The position numbers and the translations under genes were made by a program. 64,000 bases of DNA from Odiellus spinosus (taxonomy: Eukaryota; Arthropoda; Arachnida; Opiliones; Phalangiidae). Under the pieces are notes generated by a model. It was not told the origin of the DNA, did no database searches, and saw nothing but the letters and a program-made list of their open reading frames with translations. Where the stretch lies: positions 620,001 to 684,000 of the forward strand of contig OY987227.1 in the NCBI GenBank assembly GCA_963920705.1, given 5' to 3'. Position 1 is the stretch's first letter. Each line of letters starts with the position of its first letter. Positions 52,372-64,000 of this stretch are shown here, piece after piece.

Positions 52372-52488
52372 ATTGAAAAGGTACTTGAAGAGTACTGGGA
52401 AAAAGATGCCATCATCGAAACCGCGATTGAACCTCTTATTATCAACATGCAAGATGACAGCGAAGACTCCGATGAATATTCGAACTAA
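52372..52488 (+). pseudogene. Transposase C-terminal end fragment
   Basis: Plus-strand codons from ATT at 52372 to TAA at 52486-52488 read IEKVLEEYWEKDAIIETAIE and then PLIINMQDDSEDSDEYSN. The pattern of a helix with an EYW-K-D core, a hydrophobic II pair and an acidic serine-rich tail is that of the extreme C terminus of insect IS630/Tc1/mariner-type transposases. A stop codon lies directly upstream in frame, so only this last piece survives, or the upstream join is an intron acceptor or a breakpoint (the bases before GTACTTG end in AAAAG). It lies divergent from the N-terminal fragment and about 190 bp from its start codon, and may be the tail of the same element. Recognition rests on remembered family features, not an alignment. 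Confidence 0.6.
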
Positions 52489-52882
52489 ACGGGCAAAGAG
52501 TGCTTGAATTCTAAGACAATTACATTAATTTTTGATTATATTTGTTTTTTCACTAATGGTGTCTTTCCTTAAATATTCAATGTTTTTAAATTCAGAGGTT
52601 AATCGTAATAAAAAAACTATTACTAGTGTACTTTCTAATGTTGTTTCGTTATGTTATGAATTATACAGAATACTTGATCGCATTAAACAAAATATAACAG
52701 CATATACACTGCAAAAAGCCGACGTTCTATAATACCGAACTTATCCACTCAATCTCGTTAGCAGACGATATTGCAGACAGACATCGCAAGAGAAAAACAA
52801 GTTGATTAATAACTATGGGGTCGATGGTGGCGACCCCATTTCGGACGTTTTTCTCAGGGTTCTTCTTTCATTGGGGCGACTA
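52489..52882. other. Unrecognised non-satellite sequence, no supported gene
   Basis: Follows the transposase stop codon and begins as AT-rich sequence that could be the transposon 3' flank. The last 160 bp are less AT-rich and may be from a different source. A 66-codon plus-strand frame at 52532-52732 has low-complexity hydrophobic and lysine/asparagine-rich content and is not considered a gene. Satellite resumes at about 52883 with TAGCCTTTAACG. Confidence 0.5.
52815..52839. other. Perfect 9-bp-arm hairpin
   Basis: ATGGGGTCG (52815-52823) and its exact reverse complement CGACCCCAT (52831-52839) flank a 7-nt loop. It is GC-rich in an AT-rich context and lies about 45 bp from the resumption of satellite. 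It could be a remnant end structure of an unidentified element; no known family is recognised. Confidence 0.7.
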
Positions 52883-55800
52883 TAGCCTTTAACGATAAGT
52901 CGCCAGCTCAGTTTTAGATCCAAATTAAAAAATTCTTTTTTTGGCAAGGCACGGTAGGCTCAATTTTTTCACTCTATTTGATGGTGCTTAGAATTTGCAC
53001 AGGGCTGATTTTTTTTGCTATGACGGTTCTCTTTAAGAATTTAGCCACTATTCAACCCTAGCCTTTAACGATAAACCGCCAGCTCAGTATTAGTTCCAAA
53101 TGAAAAAATGCATTTTTTGGCAAAGCGCGCTAGGCTCTTTAGTTTCAGTTTAAATAATTTTTTTTCACTCTTTTTGATGGTGCTTAGAATTTGCACAGGT
53201 CTGATTTTGAAGCTTAGACGGTTTTCTTTAAGAATTTAGTTACGATTCAAACCTAGCCTTTAACGATAAGTCGCCAGCTCAGATTTAGTTCCAAATGAAA
53301 AAATTATTTTTTTAGGCAAGGCGCGCTAGGCTCTTTAGTTTCCCTTTAAATAAATTTTTTTCACTCTTTTTGATGGTGCTTAGAATTTGCACAGGGCTGA
53401 TTTTGTAGCTTAGACGGTTCTCTTTAAGAATTTAGCCACGATTCAAACGTAGCCTTTAACGTTAAGTCGCCAGCTCAGTTTTAGATCCAAATGAAAAAAT
53501 TTATTTTTGGCAAGGCGCGCTAATCTCTTTAGTTTCTCTTTAAATAAATTTTTTTCGCTCTTTTTGATGGTGCTTAGATTTTGCAAAGGGCTGATTTTGT
53601 AGCTTAGACGATTATCTTTAAGAATTTAGCCACGATTCAAACCTAGCCTTTAACGATAAGTCGCTAGCTCAGTTTTAGTTCCAAATGAAAAATTAATTTT
53701 TTGGGAAGGCGCGCTAGGCTCTTTAGTTTCCCTTTAAATCAATTTTTTCACGGTTTTGGTTGTGCTTAGAATTTGCAAAGGGCTGATTTTGTAGCTTAGA
53801 CGGTTCTCTTTAAGAATTTAGCCACGATTCAACCCTTGTCTTTAACGATAAGTCGCCAGCTCTGTTTTAGTTCCAAATGAAAAAATTATTTTTTTGGCAA
53901 GGCGCGCTAATCTCTTTAGTTTCTCTTAAATCAATTTTTTTCGCTCTTTTTGATGGTGATTAGAATTTGCACAGGGCTTATTTTGTACCTTAGACGGTTC
54001 TCTTTAAGAATTTAGCCACGATTCCAAACTAGCCGTTAACGATAAGTCGCCAGCTCAGTTTTAGATCCAAATGAAAAAATTCTTTTTTTTTGCAAGGCAC
54101 GGTAGGCTCTTTAGTTTCACTTTAAATCATTTTTTTCGCTCTTTTTGATGGTGCTTAGAATTTGCTCAGGGCTGATTCTGTAGCTTAGACGGTTCTCTTT
54201 AAATATTTAGCCACGATTCAACCCTACCCTTTAACGATAAGTCACCAGCTCAGTTTTAGTTCCAAATGAAAAAAATATTTTTAGGCAAGGCGCTAGGCTC
54301 TTTAGTTTCCTTTTAAATCAATTTTTTTCGCTCTTTTTGATGGTGCTTAGAATTTACACAGAGCTGATTATTTAGCTTAGACGGTTCTCTTTAAGAATTT
54401 AGCCACTATTCAACCCTTGCCTTTAACGATAAGTCGCCAGCTCAGTTTTAGTTCCAAATGAAAAAATTCTTTTTTTGGCAAGGCGCGCAAATCTCTTTAG
54501 TTTCTCTTTAAATAAATTTTTTTTCGCTCTTTTTGATGGTGCTTAGAATTTGCACAGGGCTGATTTTGTAGCTTAGACGGTTCTTTTTAAGTATTTAGCC
54601 ACGATTCAAACCTAGCCTTTAACGATAAGTCGCCAGCTCAGTTTTAGATCCAAATGAAAAAATTCATTTTTTGGAAAGGCGCTTTAGGCTCTTTAGTTTC
54701 CCTTTAATTCAATTTTTTCACTCTTTTAGATGGTGCTTATAATTTGCACATGGCTGATTTTTTAGCTTAGACAATTCTCTTTAAGAATTTAGCCACGATT
54801 CAAACCTAGCCTTTAACGATAAGTCGCCAGCTCAGTTTTAATTCCAAATGAAAAAATTCATTTTTTGGCAAGGCGCGCTTGCCTCTTTAGTTTCCGTTTA
54901 ATTCAATTTTTTCACTCTTTTTGATGGTGCTTAGAATTTGCATAGGGCTGATTATTTAGGTGAGGCGGTAGTCTTTGAGAATTTAGCCACTATTCAACCC
55001 TTCCCTTTAACGATAAGTCGCCAGCTCAGTTTTAGTTCCAAATGAAAAAATGCATTTTTTTGGCAAGGCGCGCCAATCTCTTTAGTATCTCTTTAAATCA
55101 ATTTTTTTCGCTCTTTTTGATGGTGCTTAGAATTTGCACAGGGCTGATTTTTTAGCTTAGACGGTTCTCTTTAAGAATTTAGCTACGATTCAAACCTAGC
55201 CTTTAACGATAAGTCGTCAGCTCAGTTTTAGTTCGAAATGAAAAATTCATTTTTTGGAAAGGCGCGCGAGGCTCTTTAGTTTCCCTTTAAATCAATTTTC
55301 TCACTCTTTTTGATAGTGCTTAGAATTTGCAAACGTCTGATTTTGTAGCTTAGACGGTTCTCTTTAAGAATTTAGCCACTATTCAACCCTTCCCTTTAAC
55401 GATAAGTCGCCAGCTCAGTTTTAGTTCCAAATGAAAAAATGCATTTTTTTGGCAAGGCGCGCCAATCTCTTTAGTATCTCTTTAAATAAATTTTTTTCGC
55501 TCTTTTTGATGGTGCTTAGAATTTTCAAAGGGCTGATTTTGTAGCTTAGACGGTTCACTTTAAGAATTTAGCCACTTTTCAACCCTAGCCTTTAACGATA
55601 AGTCGCCAGCTCAGTTTTAGTTCCAAATTAAAAAATTCATTTTTTGGCAAAGCGCGCTAGGCTCTTTAGTTTCCCTTTAAATCAATTTTTTTCGCTCTTT
55701 TTGATGGTGCTTAGAATTTGCACATGGCTGATTTTTTAGCTTAGACATTTCTCTTTAAGAATTTAGCCACGATTCAAACCTAGCCTTTAACGATAAGTCG

Positions 55801-58800
55801 CCAGCTCAGTTTTACTTCCAAATGAAAAAATTCATTTTTTGGCAAGGCGCGCTTGCCTCTTTAGTTTCCCTTTAAATCAATTTTTTCACTCTTTTTGATG
55901 GTGCTTAGAATTTGCATAGGGCTGATTATTTAGCTTAGGTGGTTGTCTTTAAGAATTTAGCCACGATTCAACCCTTCCCTTTAACGATAAGTCGCCAGCT
56001 CAGTTTTAGTTCCAAATGAAAAAATGCATTTTTTGGCAAGGCGCGCTAGGTTCTTTAGTTTCCCTTTAAATCAATTTTTTCACTCTTTTTGATGGTGCTT
56101 AGAATTTGAAAAGGGCTGATTTTGTAGATTAGACGGTTCTCTTTAAGAATTTAGCCACTTTTCAACCTTAGCCTTTAACGATAAGTCGCCAGCTCAGTTT
56201 TAGTTCCAAATTAAAAAATTCATTTTTTGGCAAAGCGTGCTAGGCTCTTTAGTTTCCCTTTAAATCAATTTTTTTCGCTCTTTTTGATGGTGCTTAGAAT
56301 TTCCAAAGGGCTGATTTTTTAGCTTAGACAGTTCTCTTTAAGAATTTAGCCACGATTCAAACCTTGCCTTTAACGTTAAGTCGCCAGCTCAGTTTTAGAT
56401 CCAAATGAAAAAATTCATTTTTGGCAAGGCCTGCTAGGCTCTTTAGTTTCCCTTTAAATCAATTTTTTCACTCTTTTTGATAGTGCTTAGAATTTGCAAA
56501 GGGCTGATTTTGTAGCTTAGACGGTTCTCTTTAAGAATTTAGCTACGATTCAAACATAGCCTTTAACGATAAGTCGTCAGCTCAGTTTTAGTTCGAAATG
56601 AAAAATTCATTTTTTGGAAAGGCGCGCGAGGCTCTATAGTTTCCCTTTAAATCATTTTTTTCACTCTTTTTGATAGTGCTTAGAATTTGCAAAGGGCTGA
56701 TTTTTTAGCTTAGACATTTCTCTTTAAGAATTTAGCCACGATTCAAACCTAGCCTTTAACGATAAGTCGCCAGCTCAGTTTTAGATCCAAATGAAAAAAT
56801 TCATTTTTTGGCAAGGCGCGCTAGGCTCTTTAGTTTCCCTTTCAATCAATTTTTTCACTCTTTTTGATGGTGCTTAGAATTTGCAAAGGGCTGATATTGT
56901 AGCTTAGACGGTTCTCTTTAATAATTTAGCCACTATTCAACCCTAGCCTTTAACGATTAGTCGCCAGCTCATTTTAGTTACAAATGAAAAAATTCATTTT
57001 TTGGAAAGGCGCTTTAGGCTCTTTAGTTTCCCTTTAATTCAATTTTTTCACTCTTTTGATGGTGCTTATAATTTGCACAGGGCTGATTTTGTTGCTTAGA
57101 CGGTTCTCTTTAAGAATTTAGCCACGATTCAACCCTTGCCTTTAACGATAAGTCGCCAGCTCAGTTTTAGTTTCAAATGAAAAATTCATTTTTTGGCAAT
57201 GCGCGCTAGGCTCTTTAGTTTCCTTTTAAATCAATTTTTTCACTCTTTTTGATGGTGCTTAGAATTTGCACAGGGCTGATTTTAAACCTTAGACGGTTCT
57301 CTTTAAGAATTTAGCCACGATTCAAACCTAGCCTTTAACGATAAGTCGCCAGCTCAGTTTTAATTCCAAATGAAAAAAATATTTTTTTGGCAAGGCGCGC
57401 TAATCTCTTTAGTTTCCCTTGAAATCAATTTTTTCACTCTTTTTGATGGTGCTTAGAATTTGAACGGGGCTGATTTTGTAGCTTAGACGGTTCTCTTTAA
57501 GAATTTAGCCACTATTCAATCCTAGCCTTTAACGATAAGTCGCCAGCTCAGTTTCAGGTCCAAATGAAAAAATTATTTTTTTGGCAAGGCGCGCTAGGCT
57601 CTTTAGTTTCCTTTTAAATCAATTTTTTCACTCTTTTTGATTGTGCTTAGATTTTGCAAAGGGCTGATTTTGTAGCTTAGACGATTATCTTTAAGAATTT
57701 AGCCACGATTCAAACCTAGCCTTTAACGATAAGTCGACAGCTCAGTTTTAGATCCAAAGGAAAAAATTCATTTTTTGGCAAGGCGCGCTAGGCTCTTTAG
57801 TTTCCCTTTTAATCAATTTTTTCACGTTTTTGATGGTGCTTAGAATTTGCACAGGGCTGATTTTGTAGCTTAGACGGTTCTCTTTAAGAATTTAGCCACT
57901 ATTCAACCCTAGCCTTTAACGATAAGTCGCCAGCTCAGTTTTAGTTCCAAATGAAAAAATTCATTTTTTGGCAAAGCGCGCTAGGCTCTTTAGTTTCATT
58001 TTAAATCAATTTTTTTCGCTCTTTTTGATGGTGCTTAGAATTTGCGCATGGCTGATTTTGAAGCTTAGACGGTTCTCTTTATGAATTTAGCCACGATTCA
58101 AACCTAGCCTTTAACGATAAGTCGCCAGCTCAGTTTTAGATCCAAATGAAAAAATTCATTTTTTGGCAAGGCGCGCTAAGCTCTTTAGTTTCCCTTTCAA
58201 TCAATTTTTTCCCTCTTTTTGATGGTGCTTAGAATTTGCAAAGGGCTGATTTTGTAGCTTAGACGGTTCTCTTTAAGAATTTAGCCACTATTCAACCCTA
58301 GCCTCTAACGATAAGTCGCCAGCTCAGTTTTAGTTCCAAATGAAAAAATTCATTTTTTGGCAAAGTGGGCTAGGCTCTTTGGTTTCCCTTTAAATCAATT
58401 TTTTTCGCTCTTTTTGATGGTGCTTAGAATTTGCACATGGCTGATTTTGTAGATTAGACGGTTCTCTTTAAGAATTTAGCCACGATTCAAACGTAGCCTT
58501 TAACGATAAGTCGCCAGCTCAGTTTTAGATCCAAATGAAAAAAATCTTTTTTTGGCAAGGCACGGTAGGCTCAATTTTTTCACTCTATTTGATGGTGCTT
58601 AGAATTTGCACAGGGCTGATTTTTTTGCTAAGACGGTTCTCTTTAAGAATTTAGCCACTATTCAAACCTAGCCTTTAACGATAAACCGCCAGCTCAGTTG
58701 TAGTTCCCAATGAAAAAATGCATTTTTTGGCAAAGCGCGCTAGGCTCTTTAGTTTCCCTTTAAATCTTTTTTTTTTTTACTCTTTTTGATGGTGCTTAGA

Positions 58801-59159
58801 ATTTGCACAGGGCTGATTTTGAAGCTTAGACGGTTCTCTTTAAGAATTTAGCCACGATTCAAACCTAGCCTTTAACGATAAGTCGCCAGCTCAGTTTTAG
58901 TTCCAAATGAAAAAATTCATTTTTTGGCAAAGTGCTCTAGGCTCTTTAGTTTCTCTTTAAATAAATTTTTTTCGCTCTTTTTGATGGTGCTTTGAATTTA
59001 CGCAGGGCTGATTTTGTAGCTTAGACGGTTCTTTTTAAGCATTTAGCCACGATTCAAACCTAGCCTTTAACGATAAGTCGCCAGCTCAGTTTTAGTTCCA
59101 AATGAAAAATTCATTTTTTGGCAAGGCGCGCTAGATTCTTTAGTTTCCCTTTAAATCAT

Positions 59160-59870
59160 TTTTTTCATTCTTTTTGATAGTGCTTAGAATTTGCAAAGGG
59201 CTGATTTTGTAGCTTAGACGGTTTTCTTTAAGAATTTAGTTACGATTCAAACCTAGCCTTTAACGATAATTCGCCAGCTCAGTTTTAGTTCCAAATGAAA
59301 AAATTAATTTTTTTGGCAAGGCGCGCTAGGCTCTTTAGTTTCCATTTAATTCAATTTTTTCACTCTTTTTGAAGGTGCATAGAATTTGCACAGGGATGAT
59401 TTTGAAGCTTAGACGGTTCTATTTAAGAATTTAGCCACGATTCAAATCTAGCCTTTAACGATAAGTCGCCAGCTCAGTTTTAGTTCCAAATGAAAAATTC
59501 ATCTTTTGGCAAGGCGCGCTAGGCTCTTTAGTTTCCTTTTAAATCAATTTTTTCACTCTTTTTGATGATGCTTAGAATTTGCACAGGGCTGATTTTGTAG
59601 CTTAGACGGTTTTCTTTAAGAATTTAGTTACGATTCAAACCTAGCCTTTAACGATAATTCGCCAGCTCAGTTTTAGTTCCAAATGAAAAAATTAATTTTT
59701 TTGGCAAGGCGCGCTAGGCTCTTTAGTTTCCATTTAATTCAATTTTTTCACTCTTTTTGATGGTGCATAGAATTTGCACAGGGATGATTTTGAAGCTTAG
59801 ACGGTTCTATTTAAGAATTTAGCCACGATTCAAATCTAGCCTTTAACGATAAGTCGCCAGGTCAGTTTTA
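59160..59870 (+). repeat. Dimeric 388-bp higher-order repeat
   Basis: The pair of monomers with TTTAGTTACG plus GATAATTCGCC, and CAGGGATGATTTTGAAGC plus GGTTCTATTTAAG, is repeated. CAGGGATGAT occurs at 59391 and 59779, 388 bp apart. Confidence 0.8.
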
Positions 59871-60299
59871 GTTCCAAATGAAAAAATTCTTTTTTGGCAA
59901 GGCGCGCTAGGCTCTTTAGTTTCCCTTTAAATCAATTTTTTCACTCTTTTTGATTATGCTTAGATTTTGCAAAGGGCTGATTTTGTAGCTTAGACGATTA
60001 TCTTTAAGAATTTAGCCACGATTCAAACCTAGCCTTTAACGATAAGTCGCCAGCTCAGTTTTAATTCTAAATGAAAAAATTATTTTTTTGGCAAGGCGAG
60101 CTAATCTCTTTAATTTCTCTTTAAATCAATTTTTTTCGCTCTTTTTGATGGTGCTTAGAATTTGCACAGGGCTGATTTTGTAGCTTAGACGGTTCTTTTT
60201 AAGTATTTAGCCACGATTCAAACCTAGCCTTTAACGATAAGTCGCCAGCTCAGTTTTAGTTCCAAATGAAAAATTCATTTTTTGGGAAGGCGCGCTAGG

Positions 60300-63200
60300 C
60301 TCTTTAGTTACCCTTTAAATCAATTTTTTCACGTTTTTGATGGTGCTTAGAATTTGCACAGGGCTGATTTTGTAGCTTAGACGGTTCTCTTTAAGAATTT
60401 AGCCACTATTCAACCCTAGCCTTTAACGATAAGTCGCCAGCTCAGTTTTAGTTCCAAATGAAAAAATTCATTTTTTGGCAAAGCGCGCTAGGCTCTTTAG
60501 TTTCATTTTAAATCAATTTTTTTAGCTCTTTTTGATGGTGCTTAGAATTTGCGCATGGCTGATTTTGAAGCTTAGACGGTTCTCTTGAAGAATTTAGCCA
60601 CGATTCAAACCTTGCCTTTAACGATAAGTCGCCAGCTCAGTTTTAGATCCAAATGAAAAAATTCATTTTTTGGCAAGGCGCGCTAGGCTCTTTAGTTTCC
60701 CTTTCAATCAATTTTTTCCCTCTTTTTGATGGTGCTTAGAATTTGCAAAGGGCTGATTTTGTAGCTTAGACGGTTCTCTTTAAGAATTTAGGCACTATTA
60801 AACCCTAGCCTTTAACGATAAGTCGCCAGCTCAGTTTTAGTTCCAAATGAAAAAATTATTTTTTGGCAAGGCGCGCTAGGCTCTTTAGTTTCCCTTTAAA
60901 TCAATTTTTTTCGCTCTTTTTGATGGTGCTTAGAATTTGCACAGTTCTGATTTTGTAGCTTAGACGGTTCTCCTTAAGAATTTAGCCACTATTCAACCCT
61001 AGCCTTTAACGATAAGTCGCCAGCTCAGTTTTAGTTCCAAATGAAAAATTCATTTTTTGGCAAGGCGTGCTAGGCTCTTTAGTTTCCTTTTAAATCAATT
61101 TTTTCACTCTTTTTGATGGTGCTTAGAATTTGCAAAGGGCTGATTTTGAAGCTTAGACGGTTCTATTTAAGAATTTAGCCACGATTCAAACCTAGCCTTT
61201 AACGATAAGTCGCCAGCTCAGTTTTAGATCCAAAGGAAAAAATTCATTTTTTGGCAAGGCGCGCTAGGCTCTTTAGTTTCCCTTTAAATCAATTTTTTCA
61301 CGTTTTTGATGGTGCTTAGAATTTGCACGGGGCTGATTTTGTAGCTTAGACGGTTCTCTTTAAGAATTTAGCCACTATTCAACCCTAGCCTTTAACGATA
61401 AGTCGCCAGCTCAGTTTTAGTTCCAAATGAAAAAATTCATTTTTTGGCAAAGCGCGCTAGGCTCTTTAGTTTCATTTTAAATCAATTTTTTTCGCTCTTT
61501 TTGATGGTGCTTAGAATTTGCGCATGGCTGATTTTGAAGCTTAGACGATTTTCTTGAAGAATTTAGCCACGATTCAAACCTAGCCTATAACGATAAGTCG
61601 CCAGCTCAGTTTTAGATCCAAATGAAAAAATTCATTTTTTGGCAAGGCGCGCTAGGCTCTTTAGTTTCCCTTTCAATCAATTTTTTCCCTCTTTTTGATG
61701 GTGCTTAGAATTTGCAAAGGGCTGATTTTGTAGCTTAGACGGTTCTCTTTTAGAATTTAGCCACTATTCAACCCTAGCCTTTAACGATAAGTCGCCAGCT
61801 CAGTTTTAGTTCCAAATGAAAAAATTCATTTTTTGGCAAAGTGCGCTAGGCTCTTTAGTTTCCCTTTAAATCAATTTTTTTCGCTCTTTTTGATGGTGCT
61901 TAGAATTTGCACATGGCTGATTTTGTAGCTTAGACGGTTCTCTTTAAGAATTTAGCCACGATTCAAACGTAGCCTTTAACGATAAGTCGCCAGCTCAGTT
62001 TTAGTTCCAAATGAAAAATTCATTTTTTGGCAAGGCGTGCTAGGCTCTTTAGTTTCCTTTTAAATCAATTTTTTCACTCTTTTTGATGGTGCTTAGAATT
62101 TGCACAGGGCTGATTTTGAAGCTTAGACGGTTCTCTTTAAGAATTTAGCCACGATTCAAACCTAGCCTTTAACGACAAGTCGCCAGCTCAGTTTTAGATC
62201 CAAATGAAAAAATTCATTTTTTGGCAAGGCGCGCTAGGCTCTTTAGTTTCCCTTTCAATCAATTTTTTCCCTCTTTTTGATGGTGCTTAGAATTTGCAAA
62301 GGGCTGATTTATTAGCTTAGACGGTTCTATTTAAGAATTTAGCCACGATTCAAACCTAGCCTTTAACGATAAGTCGCCAGCTCAGTTTTAGATCCAAAGG
62401 AAAAAATTCATTTTTTGGCAAGGCGCGCTAGGCTCTTTAGTTTCCCTTTAAATCAATTTTTTCACGTTTTTGATGGTGCTTAGAATTTGCACGGGGCTGA
62501 TTTTGTAGCTTAGACGGTTCTCTTTAAGAATTTAGCCACTATTCAACCCTAGCCTTTAACGATAAGTCGCCAGCTCAGTTTTAGTTCCAAATGAAAAAAT
62601 TCATTTTTTGGCAAAGCGCGCTAGGCTCTTTAGTTTCATTTTAAATCAATTTTTTTCGCTCTTTTTGATGGTGCTTAGAATTTGCGCATGGCTGATTTTG
62701 AAGCTTAGACGATTTTCTTGAAGAATTTAGCCACGATTCAAACCTAGCCTATAACGATAAGTCGCCAGCTCAGTTTTAGATCCAAATGAAAAAATTCATT
62801 TTTTGGCAAGGCGCGCTAGGCTCTTTAGTTTCCCTTTCAATCAATTTTTTCCCTCTTTTTGATGGTGCTTAGAATTTGCAAAGGGCTGATTTTGTAGCTT
62901 AGACGGTTCTCTTTTAGAATTTAGCCACTATTCAACCCTAGCCTTTAACGATAAGTCGCCAGCTCAGTTTTAGATCCAAAGGAAAAAATTCATTTTTTGG
63001 CAAGGCGCGCTAGGCTCTTTAGTTTCCCTTTAAATCAATTTTTTCACGTTTTTGATGGTGCTTAGAATTTGCACATGGCTGATTTTGTAGCTTAGACGGT
63101 TCTCTTTAAGAATTTAGCCACGATTCAAACGTAGCCTTTAACGATAAGTCGCCAGCTCAGTTTTAGTTCCAAATGAAAAATTCATTTTTTGGCAAGGCGT

Positions 63201-64000
63201 GCTAGGCTCTTTAGTTTCCTTTTAAATCAATTTTTTCACTCTTTTTGATGGTGCTTAGAATTTGCACAGGGCTGATTTTGAAGCTTAGACGGTTCTCTTG
63301 AAGAATTTAGCCACGATTCAAACCTTGCCTTTAACGATAAGTCGCCAGCTCAGTTTTAGATCCAAATGAAAAAATTCATTTTTTGGCAAGGCGCGCTAGG
63401 CTCTTTAGTTTCCCTTTCAATCAATTTTTTCCCTCTTTTTGATGGTGCTTAGAATTTGCAAAGGGCTGATTTTGTAGCTTAGACGGTTCTCTTTAAGAAT
63501 TTAGGCACTATTAAACCCTAGCCTTTAACGATAAGTCGCCAGCTCAGTTTTAGTTCCAAATGAAAAAATTATTTTTTGGCAAGGCGCGCTAGGCTCTTTA
63601 GTTTCCCTTTAAATCAATTTTTTTCGCTCTTTTTGATGGTGCTTAGAATTTGCACAGTTCTGATTTTGTAGCTTAGACGGTTCTCCTTAAGAATTTAGCC
63701 ACTATTCAACCCTAGCCTTTAACGATAAGTCGCCAGCTCAGTTTTAGTTCCAAATGAAAAATTCATTTTTTGGCAAGGCGTGCTAGGCTCTTTAGTTTCC
63801 TTTTAAATCAATTTTTTCACTCTTTTTGATGGTGCTTAGAATTTGCAAAGGGCTGATTTTGAAGCTTAGACGGTTCTATTTAAGAATTTAGCCACGATTC
63901 AAACCTAGCCTTTAACGATAAGTCGCCAGCTCAGTTTTAGATCCAAAGGAAAAAATTCATTTTTTGGCAAGGCGCGCTAGGCTCTTTAGTTTCCCTTTAA
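60300..64000 (+). repeat. 6- and 14-monomer overlapping duplications
   Basis: A 1164-bp (6-monomer) step is shown by GATTTTCTTGAAGAATTTAG, whose C is at 61553 and 62717. A 2713-bp (14-monomer) step is shown by TTTAGGCACTATTAAACCC, whose GGCAC is at 60791 and 63504, with collinear sequence following to the window end. Shared variants include CACGTTTTTGATGG and GCGCATGGCTG. The copies differ little, so this edge looks recently expanded. Confidence 0.82.

Larger units (their letters stand above)
51522..52882. mobile_element. Broken composite insertion with split mariner-type transposase
   Basis: About 1.36 kb of non-satellite DNA sits between reverse satellite (ending TCTAATCTACA) and forward satellite (starting TAGCCTTTAACG). 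From left to right it holds a C-truncated transposase N-terminal region on the minus strand, an AT-rich spacer, the C-terminal end of a transposase on the plus strand, and about 390 bp of unrecognised sequence ending in a hairpin. No target-site duplication or clear terminal inverted repeats were found at the outer edges, as expected if the edges are deletion or inversion breakpoints. The left join runs the transposase frame into satellite, giving its last two codons and stop. Confidence 0.8.
52883..64000 (+). repeat. 194-bp satellite array, right forward block
   Basis: About 57 forward-orientation monomers reaching the window end, so the array continues beyond it. The first monomers (CACGGTAGGCTCAATTTTTT with ACTCTATTTGATGG, then an AAACCGCC variant) are matched at about 58492 onward: ACGGTAGGCTCAATT occurs at 52951 and 58562, 5611 bp or 29 monomers apart. 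Variants resemble those of the left forward block, for example GCGCGCCAATCTC with CTCTTTAGTATCTC. Confidence 0.96.

Noticed and set aside
52268..52581. AAATATTCAAT repeats as the transposon's terminal repeats
   Set aside because: Only 11-12 bp, AT-rich and without a TA target duplication beside them; kept only as a note in the spacer feature.
52532..52732. 66-codon open frame on the plus strand
   Set aside because: AT-rich, low-complexity composition in the 3' flank of the transposase fragment, with no recognisable motif; an open frame of this length is expected by chance.
52815..52839. Primer-binding site or LTR edge of a retrotransposon
   Set aside because: TGGCGACCCC loosely resembles such sites, but no LTR pair, TG...CA ends or polyprotein fragment was found.
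52815..52892. 25-codon frame starting ATGGGGTCG and ending in satellite
   Set aside because: Too short, begins in the hairpin and takes its stop codon from satellite; no family recognised.
1..64000. CENP-B box in the monomer
   Set aside because: No copy seen by eye fits the NTTCGNNNNANNCGGGN pattern; the GCGCGC box is a different sequence.

Overview
The window is almost entirely one satellite DNA. A monomer of about 194 bp (spacing between equivalent points is usually 192-195 bp) fills roughly 61.5 of 64 kb, about 315-320 copies by dividing block length by period. No intact protein-coding gene and no rRNA, tRNA or CRISPR was recognised. The host is a eukaryote and most likely an arthropod, probably an insect: a (TTAGG)n-like tract, the canonical insect telomere unit, lies in one insertion, and the only recognisable protein fragments are from an IS630/Tc1/mariner-type transposase of a kind common in insect genomes. 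The species cannot be named from the sequence. Head-to-tail organisation with higher-order repeats fits centromeric or pericentromeric heterochromatin, but this is inference.

Layout: (1) 1-26188, satellite in forward orientation. (2) 26186-26210, an inversion junction. (3) 26195-30026, satellite in reverse orientation. (4) 30027-31132, a 1.1 kb non-autonomous DNA transposon with terminal inverted repeats, a 9-bp target duplication (ATTTGCGCG), a TTAGG-like tract and an internal 2 x 221 bp tandem duplication. (5) 31142-51521, reverse-orientation satellite containing near-identical multi-kilobase duplications. (6) 51522-52882, a broken insertion holding the N-terminal part of a transposase on the minus strand and the C-terminal end of a similar transposase on the plus strand. 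(7) 52883-64000, forward-orientation satellite to the window end.

The most informative structure is the strand pattern. The satellite flips at about 26.19 kb and again exactly across the broken transposon at 51.5-52.9 kb. Flipping back the single segment between about 26.19 kb and 52.2-52.37 kb puts every satellite monomer and both transposase fragments in the same orientation and N-to-C order. One inversion with a breakpoint in the transposon remnant therefore explains both strand switches and the divergent fragments. Inside the arrays, higher-order periods of 2, 3, 6, 7, 14, 19 and 21 monomers and one-monomer gains and losses between duplicated blocks point to repeated unequal exchange or conversion.
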